Position numbers and translations under genes: made by a program
The notes under the pieces: generated by a model
What the model was told of the DNA's origin: nothing
What the model saw: the letters and a program-made list of their open reading frames with translations, nothing else
Databases searched by the model: none
Shown: positions 6,558 through 15,129 of the stretch, piece after piece
Numbering within the stretch: position 1 is the first letter of the stretch
Layout of the letters: every line of letters begins with the position of its first letter
Origin: an uncultured Parabacteroides sp.
GTDB lineage: Bacteria; Bacteroidota; Bacteroidia; Bacteroidales; Tannerellaceae
DNA length: 18,680 nucleotides
Assembly (NCBI GenBank): GCA_900552415.1
Contig: USAD01000013.1
Coordinates: 1-18,680, forward strand
Direction of reading: 5' to 3'

Positions 6558-7792
6558 TGAACGAGATTTTTAACAATCTATATGAGATGACTGCGTTCAG
6601 CAATATTATTGCTGAACCGCAGTTCCTGATCATGTACGCGATCGCGTTCATATTACTTTACTTGGGTATCAAGAAAGAATATGAGCCCTTGCTGCTGATC
6701 CCTATCGCGTTCGGCGTGTTGCTCGCGAACTTTCCCGGAGGAGACATGGGTGTTATCCAGGCCGACGAGAACGGAATGATCAACGTTCACGGCGTCATGA
6801 AGAACATTTGGGAGATGCCGCTTCACGATATCGCGCACGAGTTAGGCCTGATGAATTTCATCTATTACATGTTGATCAAGACGGGCTTCTTGCCACCGAT
6901 CATCTTCATGGGCGTGGGCGCCTTGACCGATTTCGGCCCGATGTTACGTAACCTGCGGCTCTCCATCTTCGGTGCTGCCGCACAGTTGGGTATCTTCACG
7001 GTGCTGCTTGTCGCGATCCTGATGGGATTCACGCCTAAAGAGGCGGCCTCTTTAGGTATCATCGGTGGAGCCGATGGTCCGACAGCGATTTTCACGACCA
7101 TCAAGCTTGCCCCACATTTGTTGGGTCCGATCGCAATCGCAGCCTATTCTTATATGGCGCTTGTCCCCGTGATTATTCCACTCGTGGTTAATTTGCTGTG
7201 CACGAAAAAAGAGTTGAGCATTAACATGAAGGAACAAGAAAAGAAATATCCGTCACAAACCGAGATCAAGAATCTCCGAGTACTGAAGATCATCTTCCCT
7301 ATCGTCGTAACAACGGTTGTGGCCCTGTTCGTGCCGAGTGCCGTACCTTTGATCGGTATGCTGATGTTCGGTAACTTAGTTAAGGAGATCGGGAGCAACA
7401 CATCTCGGTTATTTGATGCCGCAGCAAACAGCATCATGAACACGGCAACCATCTTTCTGGGGCTCTCTGTAGGTGCGACCATGACGGCAGAAGCATTCTT
7501 GAACCTGACAACCATCGGTATCGTAATCGGCGGTTTCCTTGCGTTTGCCCTCTCCATCTCAGGAGGCATACTCTTCGTCAAGCTAGTTAACCTGTTTACC
7601 AAGAAAAAGATCAATCCATTAATCGGAGCGACCGGTCTGAGTGCCGTTCCCATGGCGTCGCGTGTCGCCAATGAGATCGCCTTGAAATATGACCCAAAGA
7701 ACCATGTCCTGCAATATTGCATGGCAAGTAACATTTCCGGAGTCATTGGATCGGCCGTAGCAGCCGGTGTCCTGATCTCTTTCCTGGGATAA
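6557..7792 (+). CDS. oadB: Na+-translocating decarboxylase beta subunit
   Basis: A 411-residue, very hydrophobic inner-membrane protein with many predicted spans. The signature GGADGPTAI lies at about 170-178; its Asp173 corresponds to the essential Asp203 of the Klebsiella protein, needed for Na+ transport and decarboxylation. A second conserved block, SNISGVIGSAVAAG, lies near the C-terminus (391-404). The subunit decarboxylates carboxybiotin delivered by OadA and couples this to export of Na+. Its length is normal. The start codon shares one base with the oadA stop. A strong terminator follows 18 bases after the stop, ending the operon. The related beta subunits of methylmalonyl-CoA and glutaconyl-CoA decarboxylases look alike; the neighbouring OadA-type alpha subunit decides the call. 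Confidence 0.93.
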   Translation: MNEIFNNLYEMTAFSNIIAEPQFLIMYAIAFILLYLGIKKEYEPLLLIPIAFGVLLANFPGGDMGVIQADENGMINVHGVMKNIWEMPLHDIAHELGLMNFIYYMLIKTGFLPPIIFMGVGALTDFGPMLRNLRLSIFGAAAQLGIFTVLLVAILMGFTPKEAASLGIIGGADGPTAIFTTIKLAPHLLGPIAIAAYSYMALVPVIIPLVVNLLCTKKELSINMKEQEKKYPSQTEIKNLRVLKIIFPIVVTTVVALFVPSAVPLIGMLMFGNLVKEIGSNTSRLFDAAANSIMNTATIFLGLSVGATMTAEAFLNLTTIGIVIGGFLAFALSISGGILFVKLVNLFTKKKINPLIGATGLSAVPMASRVANEIALKYDPKNHVLQYCMASNISGVIGSAVAAGVLISFLG

Positions 7793-7810
7793 ACAGAAAT
7801 CCTATAAATC

Positions 7811-7856
7811 AAAGCCGATCGCCAAGTCCAATGGACTTTAGCGATCGGCTTTTTTT
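7811..7856 (+). terminator. Rho-independent terminator after oadB
   Basis: AAAGCCGATCGC (7811-7822) pairs perfectly with GCGATCGGCTTT (7841-7852). A second stem, AAGTCC/GGACTT (7824-7829 and 7833-7838), closes the top. A run of eight T follows at 7849-7856. Confidence 0.93.
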
Positions 7857-7930
7857 GCGTTTTTTACAAGATATAATACGTTTTTAGATAAAAATATCTT
7901 TAAGAATAATGCCATTCAAAAATATTTAGC

Positions 7931-7938
7931 TTAATTTG
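7931..7938 (+). promoter_or_regulatory. Probable -7 element for the DUF349 gene
   Basis: TTAATTTG matches TAnnTTTG except for the second base. It starts 60 bases before the ATG at 7991. A transcript starting just after it would leave almost no leader for the in-frame ATG at 7958, supporting the later start. No clear -33 box is seen. Confidence 0.35.
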
Positions 7939-7990
7939 TAACGGATAATAATGAGGAATGAATTATCCTTTTCTTAAAAATCAATTGTAT

Positions 7991-9841
7991 ATGAAGGACA
8001 CTCTAGAGACTAATCTGCCGGAAGAAACCGGTAAATTGGAAGAAGCTAAGACTCCGCAAACCATCGCGGAAAATGAGAATATGGCCACGGCTGAAACTAC
8101 GGACGCCGAAGGTACGACACCTGCCGCCCCAGTAAAACTGACAAAAGAGGGCATCATCGAGCAACTCGAGAAACTAGTCGAGACTCCTATCGAGACGTCA
8201 CGATCAGAAATCGAGGCCCTAAAGCAAGCCTATTACAAGATCCGCAGAGCAGAAACGGAAGAGATGAAGAAAGAGTTCCTCACCAATGGAGGAGAAGAAA
8301 AGGATTTCGTAGCCCCAGCCGACGAGAAGGAAGAGCAACTTAAACAACTGCTCACCGCCTATAAGGAAAAGAAGGCGATTGCCCTGGCGGAAGATGAGAA
8401 AGAGAAAGCGGAGAACTACGCCCGCAAACTCCAGCTTATCGACCAGCTGAAAGAGCTTACCGAAAGCCAAGATGATTTCAACAAGCAATACAACGCTTTC
8501 AAAGAGATCCAACAGAAATGGAAAGAGATCAAGAACATCCCGCAAGAACATGTCAACGATCTGTGGAAAACCTATCAGATGTATAGCGAGAAGTTCTACG
8601 ACATCATTAAGATCAACAATCAATTCCGGGATTACGATTTCAAGAAGAACCTGGAACTGAAAACCGCCTTGTGCGAGGCTGTCGAGAAATTAGGTACGGA
8701 GGCTGAGCCTATTTCCGCGTTCCACCAATTACAAAAGCTGCATCAGCAATGGCGTGAGATCGGTCCCGTCGCTAAAGAATTGCGCGAGGAGTTGTGGGCA
8801 CGTTTCAAGGCCGCATCTACAGTCGTTAACAAACGTCACCAAGAGTACTTCGAGCAACTGAAGTCGAAAGAGCAAGAGAACCTCGAGGCCAAGACCGCTA
8901 TCTGCGAACAAATGGAAGCGATCGACTTCTCTACGCTCAAGAGCTTCAAGGATTGGGATAACATGAGCAAGACGGTTATCGGATTGCAAGAGAAATGGAA
9001 GACAATCGGCTTCGCCCCGAAAAAATACAATGTTAAGATATTCGAGCGGTTCCGTGCGGCTTGCGACAACTATTTCGAGAAGAAAGGCGAGTTCTATAAA
9101 GCGATAAAGAACGAGATGGAGGCTAATCTTGAGAAGAAGAAAGCCTTGTGTGAAAAAGCGGAAGCGTTGAAGGACAGCACGAACTGGAAAGATACGACCG
9201 AGAAGATGATCGCTCTCCAAAAAGAGTGGAAGACAATCGGAACGGTAGCACGCAAACATTCCGACGCTATTTGGAAACGTTTCATCACGGCATGCGACTA
9301 CTTCTTCGACCAGAAGAATAAGAATGTCTCCTCTCAAAAGAGCGTCGAGCAAAATAATCTTGCCGCCAAGAAAGAATTGATCGAGAAGATCAAGAACCTG
9401 GATACGAACCTGGAGATGGGCGAGGCACTCGCCACTCTCAAACAATATATGGCAGAATGGAATGAGATCGGCTTTGTCCCATTCAAGGAGAAAGACAAGA
9501 TCTATAAGGAATATCATGAGGCTGTCGACCAGCAATTCGATCGGCTGAAAGTGGACCGGAACGACCGAAGAATGCAATCGTTCAGGAACAATCTCAGTGA
9601 GATCACAAGCGGTGAGCATAGCAAAGGTCGTCTTTTCAGTGAGCGCGACAAGTTGATGCGTACTTACGACCGGATGAAGAGTGAGCTCCAGACTTACGAG
9701 AACAACATTGGTTTCTTAAGCGTCTCATCAAAAGGCGGAGGTGGCCTCCTGAAAGAGATGGAAAGGAAAATCGAGAAACTTAAAGAAGACATGGAATTGA
9801 TCGTAAAGAAGATCGAAGCCATTGACGAAAATCTGGATTAG
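7991..9841 (+). CDS. DUF349 repeat protein
   Basis: A 616-residue, highly charged, almost wholly helical protein with no signal peptide or membrane span. After an acidic, low-complexity N-terminus (about 1-50) come five DUF349-like repeats, each with a W-K/R/N-x-I-G/K core followed by F/Y-containing helices. The marker Trp residues lie at about 177, 254, 336, 413 and 490, a period of 77-82 residues. A Gly-rich hinge (SKGGGG, about 580-585) leads to a C-terminal coiled coil. DUF349 proteins have no settled biochemical role that I can state for Bacteroidetes. The ATG at 7991 is chosen over 7958 because of the promoter position. The gene stands alone between two terminators. Confidence 0.82.
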   Translation: MKDTLETNLPEETGKLEEAKTPQTIAENENMATAETTDAEGTTPAAPVKLTKEGIIEQLEKLVETPIETSRSEIEALKQAYYKIRRAETEEMKKEFLTNGGEEKDFVAPADEKEEQLKQLLTAYKEKKAIALAEDEKEKAENYARKLQLIDQLKELTESQDDFNKQYNAFKEIQQKWKEIKNIPQEHVNDLWKTYQMYSEKFYDIIKINNQFRDYDFKKNLELKTALCEAVEKLGTEAEPISAFHQLQKLHQQWREIGPVAKELREELWARFKAASTVVNKRHQEYFEQLKSKEQENLEAKTAICEQMEAIDFSTLKSFKDWDNMSKTVIGLQEKWKTIGFAPKKYNVKIFERFRAACDNYFEKKGEFYKAIKNEMEANLEKKKALCEKAEALKDSTNWKDTTEKMIALQKEWKTIGTVARKHSDAIWKRFITACDYFFDQKNKNVSSQKSVEQNNLAAKKELIEKIKNLDTNLEMGEALATLKQYMAEWNEIGFVPFKEKDKIYKEYHEAVDQQFDRLKVDRNDRRMQSFRNNLSEITSGEHSKGRLFSERDKLMRTYDRMKSELQTYENNIGFLSVSSKGGGGLLKEMERKIEKLKEDMELIVKKIEAIDENLD

Positions 9842-9858
9842 GAAATAAAATTCCAATA

Positions 9859-9905
9859 AAAACAGGCAGTAGGTATTTCGTGGAATACCTACTGCCTGTT
9901 TTTTT
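9859..9905 (+). terminator. Terminator after the DUF349 gene
   Basis: A 19-bp perfect stem joins 9859-9877 and 9884-9902 around the loop TCGTGG, with A-rich and T-rich ends. The T-run reaches 9905. The A-rich left side means it could also terminate from the other direction. Confidence 0.95.
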
Positions 9906-9922
9906 AATCAATCACAACATAA

Positions 9923-9971
9923 TTTTTTTAATCAATTGTAATATAAACGAAACATATATAAACTAACTTTG
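9923..9971 (+). promoter_or_regulatory. Promoter of the susCD operon
   Basis: TAACTTTG at 9964-9971 is an exact match to the Bacteroides -7 consensus TAnnTTTG. TTTTTTTAATCAAT at 9923-9936 ends 28 bases before its first base, the same arrangement as at oadG. Another copy of the 14-mer, at 9899-9912, overlaps the preceding terminator tail. A TTG at 9936-9938 is somewhat too far upstream to be a standard -33 box. The predicted leader is about 30 bases. Confidence 0.6.
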
Positions 9972-10005
9972 CCGCGTCAGAACAATTCAAAAACAAATTA
10001 GTCCC

Positions 10006-13000
10006 ATGAACAAAAACTACGATCTAACGACTGCCAAGCGCTTGTGCGCAGGTGTGTCTTTATGTTGTTTGGTTGTAGGCGTCCAGGCCAATCCCGCCAC
10101 TCTACCTGGCATCGCATTGGCAAATGTCACGACCCAAAACGAACAACAAAGCTCCAAGAAAATCACGGGTATTGTCAAAGATGTAACCGGAGAACCCATC
10201 ATTGGCGCCAACGTCATCGTCAAAGGGACAACTAATGGAACGATGACAGGATTGGATGGTGATTTTGAGCTTGAGGTTCCAGAAAACGCTCTATTGGTCA
10301 TCAGCTACATCGGTTATGTCAACCAAGAAATCCCCGTGAGCGGCAAAAATTCTTTTAACGTTACACTAGAAGAAGACACACAAAACCTGGATGAGGTTGT
10401 CGTATTGGGATACGGTGCCGGGCAACGCAAGCAAGACTTGTCCGCTTCTGTAGGTGTATTGAACAATACGGAAGACTTGGTCGTCCGTCCGGTCTCTTCA
10501 ACGGAGAGCATGTTGCAAGGCCAGCTGGCCGGTGTCACCGTACAATCGGATGGTGGCGACCCGACCTCAACGCCTTCGATCGTCATCCGTGGCCAAGGAT
10601 CGCAGAACGGCGATAATGTATTGTGGGTAGTCGACGGTATACCGGGCGCTCCTATCGCTTCTATGAACGATATCGAGTCCATCGTCGTATTGAAAGACGC
10701 TGCCTCCGCCGCTATCTACGGTGCGCAATCCGGAGCGGGCGGTGTTATCTTGGTAACCACGAAGAAGGCGAAGCAAGGCGAACCGAGCGTAAGCTACGAC
10801 GCGACCTTCGGCGTACGCAAGGCCAGCAACCTGGTTACCCCGCTGACGGCCGAGGAGCAAATCCAGATGCGCCAATTGTCGTACGCCAATGCCGGCATGA
10901 CCCTTCCGATTGGATGGGATACGTCGCGCAACCCTTGGATCGCTACGACGCGGACAAACTGGATGGACGAGATTTTCCGCACGGCGTTCTACCAACGCCA
11001 CAACTTAGCTGTCAACATGGGTACCGAAAAGGCGTCTCACCGCGTATCATTCGCCTACGACAACGACCAGGGTACGTTGATCAGCACTTTCAATAAAAAC
11101 CTCTCACTCCGTTACAACGGCAGCTACCAAATCAACAAATGGGTAAAGATCACTGAAGATTTTGTTTGGAAGAATAATGAGCAACGCTCATCGGATACGA
11201 ACAGTGCCTACACGGGAGCCATCCTGTCGGCGGTCTATATGCCCTCCAGCGCAACGGTCTACAATCCGTTGGATGGAACTTATGGCGGAACCACGACGGA
11301 GGATCCGGATTACATCGCCCAATATGGTTCTAACTTCTCCGATATCCACGGTGACGCCGTCAACCCGGTTCGCTTGCTGGAGGCCGACAACCGTTATGAT
11401 CGCACCAGCGACATCTGGAGCACGACCAGCTTGGAGGTGGGCAACATCGTCCCGGGCCTGAAGTTCGTGAGCCGATTCACTTACAACTTGCAAAGCAACC
11501 TGTACAAGAACTTCAGCCCGATCCGCGACGAGGTGGGTAAGCCCGCTTTGAACAATACGTTGACGGAAACGACTTTCCGGTCGGACAGATGGAAGACTGA
11601 GAACACGTTGACTTACGACAATACGTTCAATGACAAGCATACGGTAGGCGTACTGTTGTCTACGACAGCGGACCATTATAACAAACGTAGCCTGGAGGTG
11701 ACCGGTAACGATTTTGCGGACGAGTCCGCTTATCTGCAATACCTCGCTTACGCCGGCAACATCGCGGCGGAGGATTTCCTGGAAGGTCCGGATGCGAACG
11801 TCTCCGTCATCGCCCGCTTGGCTTACTCGTACGACGACCGCTACTTCGTGACCGCTTCTTGGCGCCGTGACTACGCGGGCCGTCTGCCGAAAGAGAACAA
11901 CTATGGCGACTTCCCGGCTGTGACGGCCGGATGGAAACTCTCGAAAGAGGCTTTCTTCCCGGAGACCGACTGGTTAAACTTGCTGAAGATCCGTGCCTCT
12001 TGGGGACGCGTCGGTAATCTGGGATCCATCGGCTACAACTATAAGTCCGCTTTGCTTAACAAGGACACCTGGCTGGAACAAGCGCAATACGGCGTGGAGT
12101 CGAACCTGACGTGGGGCAACTTCGTTTACTTCCAAACGGCCATGAACCCGAACCTGACGTGGGAGACCTCCGAGCAATGGGACTTGGGTCTGGATGTCGA
12201 CATGTTCGACAATCGCTTGAGCATGGCGTTCGACTACTTCGACAAACGAACATTCAACCTGATTCAGGAGCAATCGATGGGCTGGCCAACCTATATGGGT
12301 CTCGACGCCTTGCTCGTCAACCAGGGCGAGGTGCGCAACCGAGGTTTTGAGGCGCAAGTCAGCTGGAACCATCAAGTGAATAAAGACTGGAGCTATTTCG
12401 TCTCCGGCAACTTCGCCTATCTGAAAAACTGGGTATCCGACATTGGCGTGCGGAACGCGGACGGCACACCGGGCGTCTGGACAGGCGACGGCAGCTTCCG
12501 TAACATCCCCTACATCTATCAGACCGCCGAGGGCGAGCCCTTGAACTCGTTCTACCTCATCAAGACCGACGGTATTTTCCAGAGCGACGAGGAAGCGGCA
12601 GCTTACGTCGATAAAGACGGCAACCGTATCCAGCCGAACGCGCAGGCGGGCGACTTGAAGTTTGTTGATTTCAACGGCGATGGCGTGATCGACGACAACG
12701 ACCGCCAGTATTGCGGCAGCGCGACGCCGAAGACCACCTTCTCGTTCTCCGGAGGATTCACGTGGAAGAACCTTACGGTCAGCGCGATGTTCCAAGGCGT
12801 GGGCGGCGCGCAAGCCTTCTACGCGGGTAAATACATGTTGTTGAGCGACGTGGAGGGTAACTTCAACCGCTCGAACGAGATTCTCGACGCCTGGAGCCCG
12901 ACGAACACCGGTTCCGACATCCCGCGCCTCTCGAAAAACGACCCGAACAGCAATTTCAGCCGGCCGTCTGACTGGTACCTGGAGGACGCCTCCTACTTGC

Positions 13001-13218
13001 GTCTGAAGAACCTCACCGTCTCTTACAACTTGACAGACCTCATGCGCAAATGCCAGCACTTCAGTGAGCGGAACAGCGCGCTGTCGGTCTATTTCAGCGG
13101 CGAGAACCTCTTCACCATCACGAGCTATTCTGGTATGGACCCCGAATGCGGCGGCTGGGACGCCCTGAAGTATCCGGTTTCGCGCGTATTCTCATTCGGC
13201 TTGAAATTAACTTATTAA
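10006..13218 (+). CDS. SusC-like TonB-dependent outer-membrane glycan transporter
   Basis: A 1070-residue protein with a signal peptide (about 1-28), a carboxypeptidase-regulatory-like domain (about 52-125), the SusC signature DEVVVLGYG (129-137), a plug domain (about 140-255) and a long beta-barrel ending in FGLKLTY with a terminal aromatic residue, typical of outer-membrane barrels. It imports oligosaccharides into the periplasm using TonB energy, with the SusD partner as an extracellular lid. There is no N-terminal STN domain, so direct signalling to an anti-sigma factor is unlikely. The context with GH92 points to alpha-mannoside cargo. G+C content rises strongly from the 5' to the 3' part of the gene. 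Individual barrel strands were not mapped. Confidence 0.95.
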   Translation: MNKNYDLTTAKRLCAGVSLCCLVVGVQANPATLPGIALANVTTQNEQQSSKKITGIVKDVTGEPIIGANVIVKGTTNGTMTGLDGDFELEVPENALLVISYIGYVNQEIPVSGKNSFNVTLEEDTQNLDEVVVLGYGAGQRKQDLSASVGVLNNTEDLVVRPVSSTESMLQGQLAGVTVQSDGGDPTSTPSIVIRGQGSQNGDNVLWVVDGIPGAPIASMNDIESIVVLKDAASAAIYGAQSGAGGVILVTTKKAKQGEPSVSYDATFGVRKASNLVTPLTAEEQIQMRQLSYANAGMTLPIGWDTSRNPWIATTRTNWMDEIFRTAFYQRHNLAVNMGTEKASHRVSFAYDNDQGTLISTFNKNLSLRYNGSYQINKWVKITEDFVWKNNEQRSSDTNSAYTGAILSAVYMPSSATVYNPLDGTYGGTTTEDPDYIAQYGSNFSDIHGDAVNPVRLLEADNRYDRTSDIWSTTSLEVGNIVPGLKFVSRFTYNLQSNLYKNFSPIRDEVGKPALNNTLTETTFRSDRWKTENTLTYDNTFNDKHTVGVLLSTTADHYNKRSLEVTGNDFADESAYLQYLAYAGNIAAEDFLEGPDANVSVIARLAYSYDDRYFVTASWRRDYAGRLPKENNYGDFPAVTAGWKLSKEAFFPETDWLNLLKIRASWGRVGNLGSIGYNYKSALLNKDTWLEQAQYGVESNLTWGNFVYFQTAMNPNLTWETSEQWDLGLDVDMFDNRLSMAFDYFDKRTFNLIQEQSMGWPTYMGLDALLVNQGEVRNRGFEAQVSWNHQVNKDWSYFVSGNFAYLKNWVSDIGVRNADGTPGVWTGDGSFRNIPYIYQTAEGEPLNSFYLIKTDGIFQSDEEAAAYVDKDGNRIQPNAQAGDLKFVDFNGDGVIDDNDRQYCGSATPKTTFSFSGGFTWKNLTVSAMFQGVGGAQAFYAGKYMLLSDVEGNFNRSNEILDAWSPTNTGSDIPRLSKNDPNSNFSRPSDWYLEDASYLRLKNLTVSYNLTDLMRKCQHFSERNSALSVYFSGENLFTITSYSGMDPECGGWDALKYPVSRVFSFGLKLTY

Positions 13219-13266
13219 TCGGAGACGTTTTATCAGATGTTTAAATCAAATAAGAAGAATTACAAA

Positions 13267-14898
13267 ATGAAGAAACATATAGCTATATTGTGCATGTCCT
13301 TGCTGGCCTTCAGTTCCTGTAGCGACTTCCTCGACGTACAGCCGGAGGGAGACGCCCCAACCGACAACTATTTCTTGAACGACCAGCAGGCGATCGACGC
13401 GATCGACGCCTTGTACGCGCATCTCCAACAGGAGGGTTGCTATGGGCGGGAGCTCTTTTGGGAGCAAGGAGCCGCCAACGACATCGTCTGGGGCCGTACC
13501 CGCGGATACAATACTTTGGCCACCTTCGAGTACACGGGCGAGGAATCCCCGCTGAGGGACACATACGAGCGTCTGTACGTCGTCATGGCACGCTCGAATT
13601 ACGTTATCCAGGAGCTCTTGGAAAAGGAGGCTACGACCGCCTTGACCGAGATCGAGAACCGCAGCTTGGGCGAGGCCTATTTCTGCCGTGCCTGGTCGCA
13701 CTTCCTGATCGCCTACCGCTATGGTACGAACGAGCAGGGCGTCCCGTTCGTCCGCTATGAGGATTTTGAGGGAGGCTATGATAACTCCATCCCGCCGCAG
13801 CGCGCGACCGTCATGGAGAACTACCAGTTGATCATCGACGACATGGAAGAGGCCATCGCACGCCTGCCGCGCTTCGAGGAGTATGACGCCGACAACCGCG
13901 GACGGGCGCACCAGGCGGCCGCCATCGCTTTCCAGGCGAAGACTTATGCCTATTGGGCCACTTGGGACGAGTCGAAATGGGACAACGTGATCGAATTGGT
14001 CACCCGCTTGGAGACAGAGTATGGACGCGACCTCGCGCCGACCTTCGACGAGCTCTTCTCCTCCGACTTCGCGAACTACTGGACGGCCGAGTATTTGTGG
14101 ACCATCCCGGGCAACGGTGGCACGCAGATGGGTGGCTCCGAATTCCCGGGGGTAATCCTCGAGAACCAGGGCTGGGGTAAGTACAACGGCTGGGGACAGA
14201 TGAAGCCCACCCTCGATATCTTTGAGGAAATGTTGAAAGATGGCGAGGGCAACGACCGGCTGGTTCGCTCGATCCTCGAATACAACCAGGAATTCCAGTT
14301 CTTTGGCGAAACCCGCCGCTTCTACTCCCAGTCTGACCTGGAGGCGGGCTTCCAAATCAATAAATACATGGATCCGTTCAAATATGCTGATCCCATCGCG
14401 GCCGGCACGGTAAGCTCCAATGGCGACTGGCCAACCGTCCGTGTGAACCTCCCCATCATCCGCTTCGCCGAGATGTTACTCTTCCGCGCCGAGGCTTACC
14501 TGATGACTGGGCGGGCCGCCGAGGCGACAAGCGATATCAACCGCATTCGCCTGCGCTCGAACCTGGAGCCGCTGAGCGGCACGGCAACGATGACCGACCT
14601 CTACCACGAGCGGCGTTGCGAGCTGGCGTTCGAGTTTACGGATCACCTCTTCGACCTGAAACGCTGGCACCGCTCTTCGAACGCCGAGATCAAGGAACTG
14701 GCCGAGAAGGAGCTGAATGCCCGCCCGCGCGTCCGTCACTACGAGGATCGCACGGATCCGGAGTCCGCTTACACGGTAGGTTACTATGAGGACTACACGA
14801 ACAAGAGGACTTATCAGGATTACATGATGGTCTTCCCATACGCGGACGAGGAGATCACGAAAGCGAACGGTCAACTGAAGCAGAACAAGGGTTATTGA
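13267..14898 (+). CDS. SusD/RagB-like surface glycan-binding lipoprotein
   Basis: A 543-residue lipoprotein. Its signal peptide ends in LLAFSSC, with Cys18 the lipidated residue, followed by SDFLDVQP, a common SusD start. The N-terminal RagB/SusD helical domain and the C-terminal SusD block are both present. The latter includes ERRCELAFEF and DLKRW near residues 450-470, and the end resembles the usual LKQNxGY. SusD proteins sit on the cell surface, bind glycan and cap the SusC barrel. The ATG at 13267 is preferred as giving a compact signal peptide; an in-frame ATG at 13237 would add 10 residues and is possible. The gene lies 48 bases after susC and is followed by a terminator. G+C content is high, about 60% in a counted stretch. 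Confidence 0.95.
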   Translation: MKKHIAILCMSLLAFSSCSDFLDVQPEGDAPTDNYFLNDQQAIDAIDALYAHLQQEGCYGRELFWEQGAANDIVWGRTRGYNTLATFEYTGEESPLRDTYERLYVVMARSNYVIQELLEKEATTALTEIENRSLGEAYFCRAWSHFLIAYRYGTNEQGVPFVRYEDFEGGYDNSIPPQRATVMENYQLIIDDMEEAIARLPRFEEYDADNRGRAHQAAAIAFQAKTYAYWATWDESKWDNVIELVTRLETEYGRDLAPTFDELFSSDFANYWTAEYLWTIPGNGGTQMGGSEFPGVILENQGWGKYNGWGQMKPTLDIFEEMLKDGEGNDRLVRSILEYNQEFQFFGETRRFYSQSDLEAGFQINKYMDPFKYADPIAAGTVSSNGDWPTVRVNLPIIRFAEMLLFRAEAYLMTGRAAEATSDINRIRLRSNLEPLSGTATMTDLYHERRCELAFEFTDHLFDLKRWHRSSNAEIKELAEKELNARPRVRHYEDRTDPESAYTVGYYEDYTNKRTYQDYMMVFPYADEEITKANGQLKQNKGY

Positions 14899-14926
14899 TC
14901 CATCATCAATAACAACCAAACACAGC

Positions 14927-14973
14927 AAGGGCGACGTACCGGAATTGATTCTTCCCGGGGCGTCGCCCTTTTT
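14927..14973 (+). terminator. Terminator after susD
   Basis: AAGGGCGACG (14927-14936) pairs perfectly with CGTCGCCCTT (14961-14970), with further partial pairing in the 24-base loop. The T-run covers 14969-14973. It may allow partial read-through to the downstream genes of the locus. Confidence 0.88.
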
Positions 14974-15003
14974 AATAACTATCAAGCATTCCATTTTCCA
15001 CCC

Positions 15004-15016
15004 AACAGGACCTGTT
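15004..15016. repeat. Operator-like palindrome upstream of the mannosidase
   Basis: AACAGG-A-CCTGTT is a perfect 6-bp inverted repeat around one central base. It is centred 67 bases before the start of the probable -7 element of the mannosidase gene, a position where activators often bind. No regulator is visible in the window. Confidence 0.3.
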
Positions 15017-15073
15017 TTGGAGAGAAAAGAAAGAGATCGAATACCATCCCAGGCTCGCGGAATCGAGAATCTT

Positions 15074-15089
15074 TCCTACATTTGTAGGA
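15074..15089 (+). promoter_or_regulatory. Mannosidase promoter -7 element within a palindrome
   Basis: TACATTTG at 15077-15084 is an exact TAnnTTTG match, 53 bases before the ATG. It lies inside the 16-bp palindrome TCCTACATTTGTAGGA (arms 15074-15080 and 15083-15089). A protein bound to the palindrome would cover the -7 element. The palindrome may also be partly a by-product of the consensus. The element suggests that the mannosidase can be transcribed independently of susCD. Confidence 0.5.
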
Positions 15090-15129
15090 TAAAATCCAAG
15101 GTCCCACTTCTATTATAATAAAGAACAGA

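Noticed and set aside
11974..13059. Long reverse-strand reading frame (361 codons) inside susC
   Set aside because: It is antisense to a clear SusC barrel in GC-rich DNA where stop codons are rare on the other strand; the translation has no recognisable domain.
13246..14355. Long reverse-strand reading frame (369 codons) inside susD
   Set aside because: It is antisense to a clear SusD protein, with the same composition effect and no domain features.
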